Notes: a model not told the origin generated them from the letters alone. 64,000 bases of DNA from Erythrocercus mccallii (GCA_013397435.1 VZRG01000754.1:186001-250000); one strand, 5' to 3'; counted from the stretch's first letter, positions 1 through 13,154 are shown. Program-made: numbers and translations.

Positions 1-1940
1 GCATAAAATCTGTGTACATGCTAGATGATATAAACAGTGTTTATAACTCTGGATGCTCAGAGAAGGAGCTCAGATTTCTGCAGACTGATGGAGTTTTAAT
101 TATAGGTGGAGGCTGTTTAAATTAATGTATGTTCTGTAAGGAGAAGATACTTGCAAAATTGCTGGTGTCAGAAACATGCCATAGCACTGCTGTCTAACAC
201 ATAAGGGAGACCTGGCTCATCTCAACAAATCTATTTATGCCAGCTCTCAAATTCCCCTGACATCAGGAAGAAAGAGGAGTCTGTGCCCATGTTAAAACAT
301 GGCAAGTATGCAGACAGTATCTTCCAAGTGGAAGCAAATGCCATCACATGTGTGTGCAGGAGAGATGTGTGGAGAAGGATGTGTGACCATTGTATTCCAT
401 GTAGGGGCACACATTGTGGACAGCTGGGCTCATGACTATGCATTCACAAGACTTCATTCACTGCAAAAGCAGCAGTGGCAGAATCCAAGGCTGGCAGAGG
501 GATGGAGCTGTACAGACAGTACATGCACCAGAGCCTTTCTTTCTATAGGTTTTTTATGATAACTGCTCTTCATTCCTGCTTATTCCTTATCCATTTAATT
601 ATGGCAGCTATGATTTACTCACTTAGTAAAGTCTGAACATGCAACAATAGGATATTGAAAAAGCTATGTTAATACTTCTTGTATAATTATTTCACACTGA
701 ATGAGTGAATACTTGTATTTTTCTGCATCATTCTGCAATAAGATAGTGTTACAACATTCTGACCATTGGAATGTATGTGAAATATTGATTTGAATGTATT
801 GGCATCTTTAAAAGTATGATCAGATCCCATACATCACAGTTATAGTGGTTATAATATCTCCTCCAGTCTTCCACTGCACTGGGGTGTGGTTATTTTGCCA
901 TGCTTATTTTCTTTTTACGCCTGAAAATAATTCAAAGGTATTTCCTTCTGTGTCTGTAATCCTCTCTATTATTTTGACAGAAGCTGTTATAGACCTCAGG
1001 AAGTCCCATGTATTATAATCCATTGCAGAATAGTGACAAAATTTAACAAGGAACATGTAATATGAATTTGAATGTCACAAGGAACTTCTGTCCCACTAGA
1101 TTTTAAATTAAAGAATTTTAGGAGTGGGAAATTTGGGGTTTGTTTCCCATTCCCTTTTTGGGGGTATTTAAGCTGTAGCAACCTAGCTTTCACATCCTAT
1201 TGAAGCCAACATGAAGCAATGGTGCTTAGTAACTTCTATTTCAATGCTTAAATAGCTAAGACCCAAAGTTTCAAATTTGTGTTTCAGAAATGACATGTAC
1301 TAAGTGCGTTTAGATATCAATATGCTCAACTGTGAGCCCAGAGCCAAAACTCTCCAGTCAATCAACTTATTTAGCTGTAGAGCCACAAACTTGCTTGCCA
1401 GATTGAGGTTTTGCTCCTCTGCTTAAGGATGTGTACTGTAAGGGCACAGCTGCATTAAATGTTTTAGCTTGGATTAGTCAAGTGGCTGGAATGAATCTGT
1501 GGATCTTCTCCTGTCAGCCTGCTTTGATTCACACAGCAGAACAGAGCTGGGCCATGCAAACAGGATTTCTCTTGGAGGAAACCAAGCCAGAAGGCATACT
1601 CTAAAGGACCATCTAATGCTTTCCAGCTGCCATTGTGCATTCAGTTCACGGGACCACACTTGAGGTACATACAGTACAATTATTTGCTGATTAAGACTAA
1701 ATAGGCTAGTCTTGGCAGTCAAAAAAAAGAAGTACGTTGGCCTACTTTTCACAAAAGAAGAGATTTTAGTGTAATACACATACCAATTTGTTTTAAACAA
1801 TTGCATGCTCTTGAATTAACAGGGTTAAAAATCTGCTTTGGCAGCAGCTTGCTGAATTCAATTGTTTCTGAGGCAAGAACGATGAATGGGACTATTTCTA
1901 GAAGTGGTTGCCAAAGGTAGTTTTTGTAATAGGCCAGCAC
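1..1940. other. Unique non-coding sequence
   Basis: AT-rich, CpG-poor sequence with no recognisable exon, repeat family or RNA gene. The open frames here are under 130 codons, have no domain I recognise and overlap on both strands, as expected by chance. Confidence 0.6.
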
Positions 1941-2160
1941 TGCCCAACTGGCAGCGTCAGGACAGCTTTGCCTGGCCTGATGCCTTTGTGCCTGAGGAGC
2001 AGGTGGCATGGTGCACCGTGCGTGGTGCTGCCACCCTGCTGCTGTGCCAGTCCATAGGACAGATAGGCACTGTGTGAATCCTGTGCTGGCCAAAGCAGGG
2101 GCTGTCCCCCGTGTGGAACCTATCCACTCCAATTGCCACTCACTGCACAGCTGGACTTTC
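1941..2160. other. GC-richer island, unclassified
   Basis: Base composition rises relative to both flanks, with CTG- and GCC-rich words, and short frames open on both strands. It could be a decayed repeat or an old regulatory segment. I do not recognise a family and see no splice-bounded exon. Confidence 0.3.
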
Positions 2161-2164
2161 TACA

Positions 2165-2400
2165 CAGGTGCAATGGTACAAAATGCTTGCAGATGATTTC
2201 CAGATGACATAAGGGTGAATAGGACCATACCCCAAGAGAAAACCTTACGTTAAAGTCTGAATCCCTGAATTAAGTTGCAGCAATGTCACAAACAATTTTG
2301 AAAATATAAGTGCAAGGTGATGCCTCTTATTGCATGGTAGGAGATTGTAGCTACCAAGTGAAAGACTATGGGTTCTTACACCAGTGCCACAACTGGTCTT
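2165..2400 (+). repeat. Possible very old CR1-like relic
   Basis: A word reading GCAGATGAT is followed about 150 bases later by AAGTGCAAGGTGATGC. These match in order the stretch around the catalytic Asp-Asp motif and the downstream Lys-Cys-Lys-Val segment of CR1 reverse transcriptases. The sequence between is too diverged for confident alignment, and there is no open frame. This is an inference from remembered CR1 consensus; chance similarity is a real alternative. Confidence 0.25.
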
Positions 2401-5400
2401 GTCTTTGGTCTTGTAGAACATTTCTGTGCTTTATGTCTACCTACGTTTAAAGCAACCTGCTTACTTTAAGCTATTTTTCCAGATATAGGAGTTAATGCAA
2501 CAAAAAAATGCATAATGTCAGTAGGTGCTTCTGTGCTGTTGAAGGCATGTTTATGGTATGTGAAGAATTAAGCTGTATGTGGTTAAAAATGGAAGGATGG
2601 TAAAGCACCTCCCTTTTTCCAAAGTACCAATTGCAGCTCTGTTCCTGTAGTGCTATTAAAACAAATGTTTTATAGTTCTTCAGGCAAATTGAGGATGAGG
2701 AATACAAGAATAATGACTGAATGGTTTGTACTGAGTGACCATCTTACCTGGAGGCTACACTTCCTGCAGAGGAATGATAGAAGGTCTGTACTCAACCTGT
2801 CTTGTCTGGAATTGGAATCACTCACTCCCACTGATACCAGGCTCAGCCTTGCATAAGTTACTGCCTCATGAAGTCAGACTGTATTGTACAAGTGTAAAAA
2901 CAGGTGCTTTTGATTGTGTTATGGGGCCACGGGTAATAGAGGAGTACTTTCTGCCTATCAAATGTGACGACAGAAATTGTTCCATCCAGGTCTCTCCAAC
3001 CATCTGGCTATCAAGTCTAATTTACAGCAAAGGTAGATTGCATGGCTTTCTGGAAAGACATTTTTCCATTTCTGAATCTGGTTTCTTGATTTAAATAACT
3101 TTTAAAAAGTGCTGCTTGTTTGCTTTTAAAGCATCTAAATCAGCTTTCAGGCATATAGCCATTCTCCATGGCCTGTAACACGCCATGTGAAAATATAGTT
3201 TAACTGGGAAATATGTTGTGTTTTTATCCCCATGCTACGGTACATATTGAATTTTATAATATTTTTCTTCTCTTCAAGATATGTATAATATGTAAAATAA
3301 TTCCTAATTTAGAGCTAAGCCCTGAGAAGCACTGGAAGAGCTGAGTGGCTAAAAAAAAAAACAAAAACACTAGCACTGACTCATGGCAATTTTACTTGTA
3401 AAATAATTCAGACATATTTCCAGAAGAGAAACATTGCATTTAACTAAATATAGTATATATATCCTTGTAGGGTGTATGCGAATATCTTCTCATCAATAAG
3501 CATTGGTTCATGTACACATGGGAAGAAGATGTGGAATGATTCAAATCTGACACTATATAAATAGGTTTGTATTTAGTCTCTGTGTGCTCTGCTCCATCTT
3601 TCATTAGAAGAAAATTTACCTCCAAAACATTGCTACAGAATGGAATTCCCTGGTTTGCCTCTCAGTAAACCTGCCTGTTTCAATAGGCGAAACAAACCAA
3701 CAAACTCAATACTGTGCTATGAAGGTCTGCCTGTGTTGCACAGTTCCCATGAGGCAGGTCACTTAGTGGAAAAACAATAGCAGCCCTCAGAAAACTATGC
3801 AAAGGGTTTCTCAACCCTTGTACATGTACTTCTAGACTGCATTTTCCAATAACTATTTGTCTTGTGTTTTCAACAGTTGTCAGTTCACTTGGTGTCAAGG
3901 GCTCATGGTTTGGCATCTGACATGCAGGAGTCAGTGAGGTAGCACTGAATTTATCTGAGCAAGAAAGGAAAGGATTGTGCAAGAGCAGCTTACCAAGCAG
4001 GTAAAAGTAACATGACATGGAGCTTTTCAAAGCAATGGTATAATAAAATTTTGGTGTCCTAATTATTCCATATCTAACCACTAAGAAATACATGTTGCTC
4101 TGTATCTGGCTTGCCAGAGGAGCTTAGTGGTGTTCTACCTAGCCTGAATACAGAAGCAGTAAAACTCACTTTTACGGAAGAACAATGGTAGATAGATGGC
4201 TGAGTGGGAGGCATCAGGTATGGAAATGGTCAGTGGAGTTTGGTGGGAAAAAGACACATCCTATGCCTATGATTGCAGAACTGAATAATTTATATGACGC
4301 TCCACAATGAGTATTTGAATCAACTGGTCTACAACTCTTGAAAATAAGCAAGTCATACAAGATCCTATAAAAGCTGTTATCCAGATAGATGAGAATTGCT
4401 CAGGGTCCTGCCTGGTGCTAAGCCTGCTGCATGTGCTCATAACTTTTTACATACTCCAGAAAATCGTCTTTGGAGAAAGAATTTCTGAATGATTTAGCTT
4501 CAGAAACAGAATCTGGCAACATGCACAATCAGCCTTTAAGGTAGGCTTTTGTACAGATAATCAGGTAGCGATACCTGATCATTCATAAATAACTTTCCCA
4601 GTATTTACATTAATTTTGAACAATGAGCAGTATAGCTTGATTTTTGGACAAAGTTCAGCAAAACATATAACCATACAGGTTCAAAACAAAGGTCTGTTCT
4701 GCCTGATATTTTTTTCTGTTGCTGACAAAGAGCAGATGTCTACAGAAGGGTATTAGAAGAGGGCAAGCCCATAGGGATCCATCCCAAGTGTGAAGCTCCT
4801 AAGAAACTTCCAGCTCCAGGAGCTTCTGTGTCTAGCAGAGTAGTAACAATATATGTTTTCAGCACAACTTATTTAGAGGTTGAATGCTTAAATTCAGGTA
4901 CAGGAGAGAGGTACACAGCAAGTGTGTGGTCAAAATCATAGTAAAAATGTTCCAGAAATACAGAAAAATAGACTTCCCAGGTGGACTGTATAAAGATATC
5001 TGTAAAGGAGATTGCTCAGCTCCCTGCAATCTGCTTCTCTAGATCCTTTCTTCCTCAGTAGAATGAAAGGAGAAGATGCATGTTCTTTTTGCTCTTAAAG
5101 GCAGAGGTATCATTGGAAGAGTCCAATAAACATGTCAATGAATATGACTTTTCCAAAAGAGGTTTGCAGCCTTCACTAGTAATTTAGTCTGGAAGAAAGA
5201 CCTTTTATTCTGATTAAGTTACATTTTAGAACTCAAGCAGGTTTCTACAAAGGAAAAAATTATTGCTGTTCAATGTATGCTTTTGATAGTAGTATTTTGA
5301 TAATTATTTAATGCCTGCTATTGCCATGAAAGAAAAAGAGCAACCACCTTATTAATGCCAAAGTTGAGTAATAAGGTTAAGTGGTATCAGATTAATGCAG

Positions 5401-6132
5401 GCACAGTTTTACTTAAACTACAGGAAGAGAGACAATTAAACTTTATTTGGAGAAATGAAAGAAAAAAATCTATAACGAGAAATCTTTTAGAGACATAGGA
5501 AGTGAACTTCTATGTGTGTGTCAGAAAAAGGTTGGTTTTGGTGTGATTGGGCAGGGACTTCTCTCTGTGAAAACCTGGATGCTTGGATGCATTCAAGATG
5601 AGGATGTGTGTGTGTTCAAAGAAGAAGTCTAAATATCTTGCAACTTAGAAGTTTAAAAATACAGATGTCAATTCTTGAGATTCAGGCTCTAGTCCAGGTG
5701 TTTTCCAGTGTCATCTAATTTCACCAACTAGAGGGTTATACTACGTTATACAAGCTGAAGAGACCCCAGGGATGCAGCTTTACACTACCTAAAAGTCACT
5801 TTGGCAAGGTGATCAAGCTGTTCTCAGCCTCCTTTGCCTACTGACCCATCTCAATATATAGGGCTCTATCCAGACAGGCATTAGGTTCTCTGGTAGTGGT
5901 GGGACAAAGGTCAGAGGAGAGTTTAAAGGCAAAGACTGCAACTTATTTCCTGAATTCTGAACTCAACCTGTGGACCTGAGCAAAGATGCAGGAAGACAGC
6001 TGTGGTCTGAAATCAAAATTAGGTTTTACCTGCAGCAAAATGTCACCTCTACTAGTTTTCAAGAAACACCTTCATCTTCAGGTGTTTGGCTAAGACAGTA
6101 TTATTTCAAAGACCCTTGGCATTGTAAATAAG
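2401..6132. other. Unique non-coding sequence
   Basis: No gene, known repeat or strong secondary structure seen. One AT-rich inverted repeat (TACATATT / AATATGTA, about 3,241-3,294) is weak because of its composition. Confidence 0.6.
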
Positions 6133-6302
6133 CAGGGAACCCTGAGCAATCAGGAATCCCAAGCTGAGGAGCTGCTGAAAAAATTCTGTCAAGTAAACTG
6201 AGTAAACCTGGAGGGCTTTTTCCTCCTACCTAAAACATACAACAGAAGCAGTGTTGGTTTGGGTCCTATCATTTTATATGTACAGGAGCACTAGCACTAG
6301 TC
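6133..6302 (+). repeat. Diverged direct repeat, copy 1
   Basis: About 170 bp matching 8,048-8,229 in the same orientation. Shared blocks in the same order are CAGGGAACCCTGA (13 bp identical), TCAGGAAT, TGAGGAGC, TGTCAAGTAAA, CATTTT, ATGTACAGGA followed by CACT, and ACTAGTC. By eye roughly 70-75% identical with small indels. Near its start it can fold GGGA-AC-CCTGA, loop GCAA, TCAGG-AA-TCCC, a 9-bp stem with one internal loop (6,135-6,160). No coding potential spans it. It may be an unnamed ancient transposon or half of an old local duplication; I do not recognise the family. Confidence 0.75.
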
Positions 6303-7605
6303 ACATTATTCATTGCTGTGTGGCTTGAAGAGAGATGTGAAAGAAACTGCACAAGAGTTAACTCTAAGTTGGCCCTTTTGTGAGGAGTATCAATCTGTTG
6401 CTGTCACAAATTCCCTCAAACAGAATAACTCTTGCCATTTCTCTAGGAACATTTCATTGCTTCACCATCATTTTTCAGGCATAAGCAGAACAGGTGTGGA
6501 CATTTGAAACCATATTGCATCCCCCCCGAGAGAACCAGAAAACCCAGCATAGATTAGGAGAACCTCTCCTTGGCATCCACTGTTATTGCATCAGGAACAT
6601 GCTATAACACTGGAGAAATATCAAATTTTTTAGAAGCTTAAGGAACCATGAGGCCTCTGTTTTGAATGTATTTATATAGTAGGATAATGTTGCAGAGTAT
6701 AAAGTCAGAAAGAAAGAGCCACTGAAGCAGTTTTGCAGACTGCCACCCTTACATAATTCACAGATTGTGCTGCTGCTGGAAAAGGAGTGATGTTGTGCTT
6801 ATCTTAATAGGAAAGTATAAACATTGGACCAAAGTGGTGCTGTGGTGGTAGCTCTGTCCAACTCAATGTGATGACATGAAAACTAAATTTGTCACTTTGT
6901 GACTGTCTCCCATGGGAGGCCGCATGAATGCTTTGGAGTCATTTGGGATTTATCCCACCCTTGACTTACTGTGGTATTTGCATGATAATGACAACAGTGA
7001 CCTCGAGACTTTATAATCATCATGCCAGTGTAGCTCCTGTTTCTGAAGGATCTGAAACATACAGTACCTCTGCTGGATACCCTTTTGGATGGTAGGGGCA
7101 TGGTGTAGCCAAGCTACACCCTCTTTGTTAGGTAGGATGAAAACATCTCCCTTATGGTTTAACTGTCCTCAGCTTTGCTTAGCTTCTGGAAAATGCTTCT
7201 GTTTCTACTTTTGGTGTGTACTTTCAACTAGAGGCAGCACCTTCATGGCAGGTCTTCATGTTGAAATATTAGATTCCTTTATGGAGGCATTGGGCGCAGC
7301 TCCTTTCAAAAAACATAGCAACACAAGAAAAACCACCTTCAAAGGCGCCTACTGATTTTTCTACAGTGTGTGAAAGAGGAAGTAGGGAAGTGGGTTTCAG
7401 ATTCTACAGCTGAACCTGAACACATCTTTTTGTAGGAAAGGGAATATTGCTCTTCCAAGACTTTTGGTCTACCTTTTCTGCCTTAATGATGATTTTAATA
7501 TGCAGTTTTAGCTTTTTGAGTGTATATGGGGGACTGAAACTCAGCATGGCATCAGTGCTGGGTGCTTTGCATTCCTGCACAGTTACCTCAGCTGCTGTTC
7601 TCTTG
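6303..7605. other. Spacer between the paired repeats (first part)
   Basis: Unique sequence with no recognisable gene. I cannot align it to sequence before 6,133 or after 8,229, so there is no sign of a simple long tandem duplication. Confidence 0.5.
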
Positions 7606-7609
7606 CTCG

Positions 7610-7629
7610 CTCTCTCTCTCTCTCTCTCT
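7610..7629. repeat. (CT)10 microsatellite
   Basis: Ten uninterrupted CT units, preceded by CTTGCTCG and followed by GTCTCCCCCC, making a pyrimidine-rich stretch of about 40 bases. Short ordinary microsatellite. Confidence 0.95.
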
Positions 7630-7639
7630 GTCTCCCCCC

Positions 7640-8047
7640 GGCCAGGATGATTGGCCAACAAGTCTATCTTGTAAGCATGTGGGTTGTCACTCCAACTATG
7701 CACACTCACCCACACTCACAGTCATGCAGACTGAAAAAGACAAAGGAATGTTTTCCTGGCATGGAAGTAATGCAGCCAAAATTAAAAATGAAACAGGGAA
7801 GAAACATAAAATTGAAATGTAGCCATTGTGCAAGTGATTGCACAATTTTCTTCAAAGAGCTTACAAGGTGATGTGACCCTCTTCAAGAAAAAAGCAACCA
7901 TGAAGTTTGGGAAGCTATTTGTTTATAAATTTAGAGACTGTTTACCCTTCACAACAGAAAAATGTAGAGCAGACCTACTCCATGTGCTGCACGCTATGAG
8001 ACATCTGAGGGCTCAAGATGAGCAGAGGCTGTAAGTTGGTGAGTAAC
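7640..8047. other. Spacer between the paired repeats (second part)
   Basis: No supported gene. The segment around 7,875-7,930 (CTTCAAGAAA...TTTGGGAAGCTA) weakly resembles 6,055-6,100 (TTTTCAAGAAA...TTTGGCTAA), so homology with copy 1 may extend upstream, interrupted by an insertion of roughly 95 bp on this side. Tentative. Confidence 0.35.
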
Positions 8048-8229
8048 CAGGGAACCCTGAATATTCAGGAATGCCACCTTGAGGAGCCAAGAGCTGACAA
8101 AATCATGTCAAGTAAAGCTAAATAAACATGATGGGTGTTTTTCTGCCACCCAAATAATAAAAAGAGGCAATGTTATTTTGGTAATTTTGTCATTTTGCAT
8201 GTACAGGAACACTCATCTTAGAACTAGTC
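8048..8229 (+). repeat. Diverged direct repeat, copy 2
   Basis: Partner of the repeat at 6,133-6,302, offset by about 1.92 kb. It keeps the CAGGGAACCCTGA start, the middle TGTCAAGTAAA and the terminal ATGTACAGGA and ACTAGTC blocks. The 5-bp stem CCTGA/TCAGG is kept while the 4-base loop changed from GCAA to ATAT, giving a perfect 14-bp palindrome at 8,056-8,069. The outer stem is degraded by one base relative to copy 1. No gene spans it. Confidence 0.75.
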
Positions 8230-10029
8230 TAGTCTAGAATTGCAATGGGTGCTAAGGGTGATCAGTGGAGACCAGCAGCCAGGGTAAGTCACTTGGCTGT
8301 AAGGTGATGCTCCTTTGTTTAGAACTCTTTAAACTGGAGCATGGTCAAAAGTTTAGCAGAGCTGGTTGCTGTTGTTGTTTTTGTGGTTATTATTTTTATT
8401 ATTATTCTATCCCTGCCCAGAACCTGACCTTTGTGTTACTTACTAGCTGTATATAGAGGGATGTTTTACCCACAATGAAAGGGTATTTTTTCACAAAGGT
8501 TTTGGAGGACCTAGCAAGGGGACAATGTCATGGCAAGTCCTGGTAAAATATAAATATTTTATTTCCACCATTGTGTTTTACTAAGGATATTGCTGTATTT
8601 TTTTTTCCTGTGACGTATTGGATATATCTTCCTCTAGTACCTTGGAAGAGGAGTGTATTGGATGACACTTGTATATAGCTTGCCCTAAGAGGGTGGATGC
8701 TGTAAAGAGAACTGTGTCCAAGGTTGATTTTGACTTTTTGAGAATCCTAAACAAAACTGTGGGTCACTACAATCTTTCTGCAGAAAAAGAGTTCTGTGAG
8801 CCAAAACCACTAGCCATATTGTCAGGGTAAGCTGAAGGCAAAGATAAAATGACCTTTCTTAAAAAATCAACTGCTCAGTGGATGATGCTTCAAGATCTGG
8901 AGCTCATGATAATTTTTTCATCTCTGTTTTTGAAGCCTCCCATCAGGTAAACTGGAGACAGCATTTCAGAGCAAAAGCATACTTGCAGATTCTGATATCC
9001 TTCTGCAACTACACTCTGTGAAAAGGAATTAAACTCTTGACCTAAAGAAGAGAGTAGTGGGTCCACAGCTATTTTTACTATGGACCTGGTTCATTATCTC
9101 ATCTTAAGAAAGGAGAAATGAGAAAAGTAACTTCTTTTTGTTCTATCTTTTGATGCAGTGAGGTGCATGTCATCTTAGGTTTTTAATCTAGTTTGTGAGA
9201 GGAAAATATCTCTACTGGTTATGTTTAGAAATTAATTTTGCCTATGCATTATTTCACCTTAGAAAGAAAGCCAAATTGAAATCTAGAACACTTTTCTCAA
9301 ATATCACAGGCCTACAGTTTCTATATTTTTTCTTTAAAATTTCATTGTAAAAATATATTGAAACTGTGAGTGGACTGCTAAAGTGAAACTAATTGCTAAA
9401 AAAAAGATAAATGATAAATCTAACTGTGCAACACTGAAGGAAATCAGGCAGCAGAAAAAATTTCTGCTCTAGGGGTGCTGTGCCTCAAAGGAAAGAAGAA
9501 CTATGGACAACTAATATGCATTTTACTAAGAAGGAGTTTTTTTAAAGGATGATTTTAATTCTATGCATAGCAAAACATCCTCAGAGACTATGAAGTGAAT
9601 TTCTAAAACTGACAACAAATATTTTGTAGGAAAATTTTACTTGTAAGGATACATAAATAATAAAAAAAGTACTTACATTGACAGCTGAAAGCATTGTGAA
9701 CTTGTCAGTAATGGAACTGAAAATGTTCACCTCAGATATGTCCCTGCTCCTCCACTTCCCTCCTTCCCCCTGTCCCACTTAGGAAAAGACTCCATCAAGC
9801 ATTTCTTGTAAGAAAAGTAGCATTATTGTGCAAAAAACTTCTCTGTCCTTTTCCTTTGGAGGAGGGGCTGGTCCACAGTTACCTTATGTTGAAGAGACAT
9901 ATGAAGCCAATAGGAAAAGTGTAGTGGGTTTCATTTCCATCATCCAAAGCTTTGGACATTTGTCCCAATCTTGGCAATGTGCAGCATGCTGGGATGAGAA
10001 CACCCTGAGTCTGAGCATACAGTGTGGAG
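8230..10029. other. Unique non-coding sequence
   Basis: AT-rich sequence. A short GTT/ATT-rich stretch lies at about 8,366-8,407. No gene or repeat family recognised. Confidence 0.6.
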
Positions 10030-10702
10030 GCTGGGAGGTCAGCACTGCCATGCAGGGTCACCTCAACAAGCTGGAGCTCATGGAAACCCCCAAAGGGAAT
10101 AAAGGTACAACCTGCCATTGAGGATGGTATGACCCCATGCAACACTATGAAAGAGCAGTTTCTGTGCAGAAAGGCTGGTGAGGGTCCTGCTGGCTGGCAC
10201 ATTGGGTGAGCCATCCATAAAGTAAATTGCACCCTGGCCTGCTCCAGGGGATGTATTTTTTCCCCTCTTCTCAGCACTGGTGAGGCTGCAGCTGGAGTCT
10301 TGCGTCCTGCACATGAAAGATACCAATAACTTGGAACAAGTCCAGGCAATGAGGGGACTGGAGTGCTTGATCAATTGCTGCTGTCAACTCCCCTAATGGG
10401 TGGCTATAGAGAAGATGGAAAACAAACTCTGCTGGGAGGATGAGAAGCAAAGATTCAAAGCAGGAGGATGAGAAGCAAACTGCCACAAATTTCAGTGAAG
10501 GGAAATTGGAGGAACCTATAAGGAAAACCATTTTTTTCCTTGTGGGTGTTGAACACCGGGCAGGCTGGATGTCCCCATCCTAGGAGATATTCAGAGCTTG
10601 ATAAAAAATGGTCTTTGTCTCACTTCAGAATTTATTAGCCCTGCTTTGAGAAGGATGGTGTACTGGATGCCTCCCAGTAGACTTTCCAAATCTAAATTTT
10701 AC
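10030..10702 (+). mobile_element. CR1 LINE 3' fragment, old
   Basis: Several blocks follow the order of the CR1 reverse transcriptase C-terminus and 3' UTR. The segment near 10,062-10,200 resembles the region after the catalytic Asp-Asp. CAGCACTGGTGAGGCTGCAG (10,273-10,292) matches the Ser-Ala-Leu-Val-Arg-Pro codons. GGGGACTGGAG, GGAGATATTCAGAGC and CCCTGCTTTGAGAAGGATGG follow; the last matches the CR1 3' UTR. The frame is destroyed by stops and indels and the terminal ATTCTATG units are not recognisable. It contains a 17-bp word repeated at 28-bp spacing (10,435 and 10,463). Highly diverged, so an old insertion; the assignment rests on remembered consensus rather than a search. Confidence 0.75.
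10435..10479 (+). repeat. 28-bp tandem duplication inside the CR1
   Basis: GGAGGATGAGAAGCAAA occurs exactly at 10,435-10,451 and 10,463-10,479. The CR1 consensus has no such repeat here, so it is a local duplication after insertion. Confidence 0.9.
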
Positions 10703-13150
10703 CCCATCTTTTTACCCATAAATTACTCATTAGCCTTCCTATTCTGCAGGTGCTCTCAGGACATACTTGTTTCTGGACCTTGATACTCAGAGGAAATTCA
10801 GCTGCTTGATCACTACTCAGAATGGACAGAGGAGGAAAGCCTTGTTAGATCACATCCTCCTTTACCAATCTCCTGGAGCTGCCATGAGTTAATACACCCT
10901 TTCACCTTGGCTCCCAAATGGTATGTAAAGACAGATTTAAGGCCAGAGAAACACAAACCAGCTAGCAGTGTCATTGAGGATCAGGTAACATAGCCTGCTA
11001 ATAGAAGGAGCTGGCCAAGCATTTGAAGATTTATTTCAGATGTGTACCCATGAAGGATTAACTTCTCTTGGCTTATGCTGCTCCCACCCACTGGGTGACT
11101 GGAGAGTGTTTCTGGTGAAGAGCAGTGACTGCTCTGCAGATGTTCAGAGAGCATTCCACACTGCACTTGTCTCCTGCTGCAGCCAGAGTGTGGGCCTGCA
11201 GAGGAAAAAAACATTAAAAATCTTTTGTGCCCTAAGCATTCCTGCCTGGTTAAAGACATCTTGGCCTCACATGAAACCCATATGCACTCTACTCTGTTTT
11301 GGTTGGTGCTTGCTCCCCCCTTCCTTGACATTGTCCCCTGATGCTGGCTCCTGCCAATGCTTGTCTGGCTCCAGGACCTACTTCACTTGGCAGAGCCCCT
11401 CCAAATGCAGAGGTGAAGCTTTTGCAAAGCCCGTACCCCACCCTTCTTTCTCTTTCTCCTCTTGCATGCCTTACTGTTAAGTCATCCATTTCCATGGATG
11501 CTGTCAGTCCCAGACAGTGCAATGATGTTCTAGGGTTCCCAAAATGTGCTCAAAAAGCTGCTCTCTGTACTGTCTTCTGTAGGAAAACATATGTTGCCTT
11601 TCTTGAGCCATATTGGTCAATTACACCAGTTTTTATTTGGCTCATTACAATGCTAGACACAATTGCACTGATCTACACTTATTTATAGCTCAGGTTGTTG
11701 ACTTCTTCAGCAGCAAAGCATGCCCAGGACAAATCACAAAAAGTGATTTGTATTTTTATTTTTTGTGAATAAACTCATGAGTTCAGCATTTTGACACAGT
11801 TCAAAAAAACCTCTGTAGTTCTCAAATGTCAGCCAGATGCAGAAGTTTCTTGCAATGTTCTCCCTGAGCCAGAGATTCCTTGGTCAGGTGCTGAATCACT
11901 CTGTATGGCTGTACTCCTCTTCTTTAAAAATTAGCAATCATGTAATCACAGAACAAAACCCACACGTTTAAGGTGAGTGTTTGCTATAGTAAATTGTTGA
12001 CGTAAATAATCTGTGAATCAGTTAAATGCTAGGGCTTTGTCATGTGAACAATTTACCATATACTCATGAATTACTAAGGTGTAGCCAGAATATAAGTTCA
12101 ATTCATAAACAGGGCACACTGCTAAGCTTGCAGTAGGTTTTACTGAGGGTAAAATGCAAGCTCGGTGAAGAAGATATCTGTAGGGGGGAAAAAACCACAG
12201 CAAAATCATGGATTTAATGTTTTTCCTATGTGGCAGATCACTGAATTTTGCTCACTGCTACTGTGTGTGTATGGATTCATTTGCCTTTTCCTTTACAATA
12301 AGTGGTGGAAGTTCAAGTTATACCCTCCTGTAATCCATCTTTGCCACATTTCCAAATATGAGCCCATTTCCTTGTTATCAAAAAAATCTTTCAGGTTTCT
12401 AGAGTATCATGTCATGCTGGAAATTCTGCATGTTTTAGCTTCAGTTCTACAGCACTGTTTGGGATCTTTTTATTTCTCCCTGCTCATAGACCTCTAAGTC
12501 AGAATGACACACAGGGAAGTATGATATGACAGTGCTTACATGCTACCAGGCACATGAAAAATTCCCTGCTGGCAGGAGGATCAAGAAAACAGATCTGTTT
12601 GCAGTTCTGGCCTATGCTCTCTTCATTCTACTTATAAAGCTTGAACCTATGCAGGAATATCAGTAATGTTGCATTGCTGAGTCTGGGAGGCTTATAACTT
12701 AATAAAGGATTGCATCTTAAAAGTGAGATTTACTCTGTTCAGGTTGCCAGTAGAAACCTCTTTGTGATATACAAACACTTAAAAAAATTTCTAGTTGCCA
12801 TTAGAGTGGTGCACAGACATAAAGCTGATCCTCCGAAAGTTTTAAGTATGAAGAAGGGGAGGGGCAAAGGAAAGACTTCTGGCGTAATGTTGAATTGGCT
12901 TTTCTGTCTTGCTGTTATGTCATTGCTGGCTCATCTTTGGGTCAGAGGTGAAAAAATGTGGGATCTGGAAAGTGATACTCTGTAGTAAGCTCCCTCCATT
13001 TTCCTGCTGGGATTTTCTGTAGGAAAAGTAGGTGCATGTTTCCACATTCAGGCTGACTTCTCTGAGCATGCAGGCTGCTGGGGAGTGCAGAACTGCTCCA
13101 TTGCCCAAGGGGAGCTGCCCGAAAGACAGCCCAGCCAAGGCCCTCTCTCC
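10703..13150. other. Unique non-coding sequence
   Basis: Frames up to about 146 codons open on both strands around 11,040-11,690 in a slightly GC-richer patch, without recognisable domains. No RNA gene or repeat family seen. Confidence 0.55.
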
Positions 13151-13154
13151 ACGT

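Noticed and set aside
8030..8046. Adjacent GTAAGT- and GTGAGT-type splice donor words after a 68-codon frame
   Set aside because: Donor-like hexamers are common by chance and there is no matching acceptor or recognised protein.
9879..10349. 156-codon open frame on the - strand
   Set aside because: It is antisense to the old CR1 at 10.03-10.70 kb.
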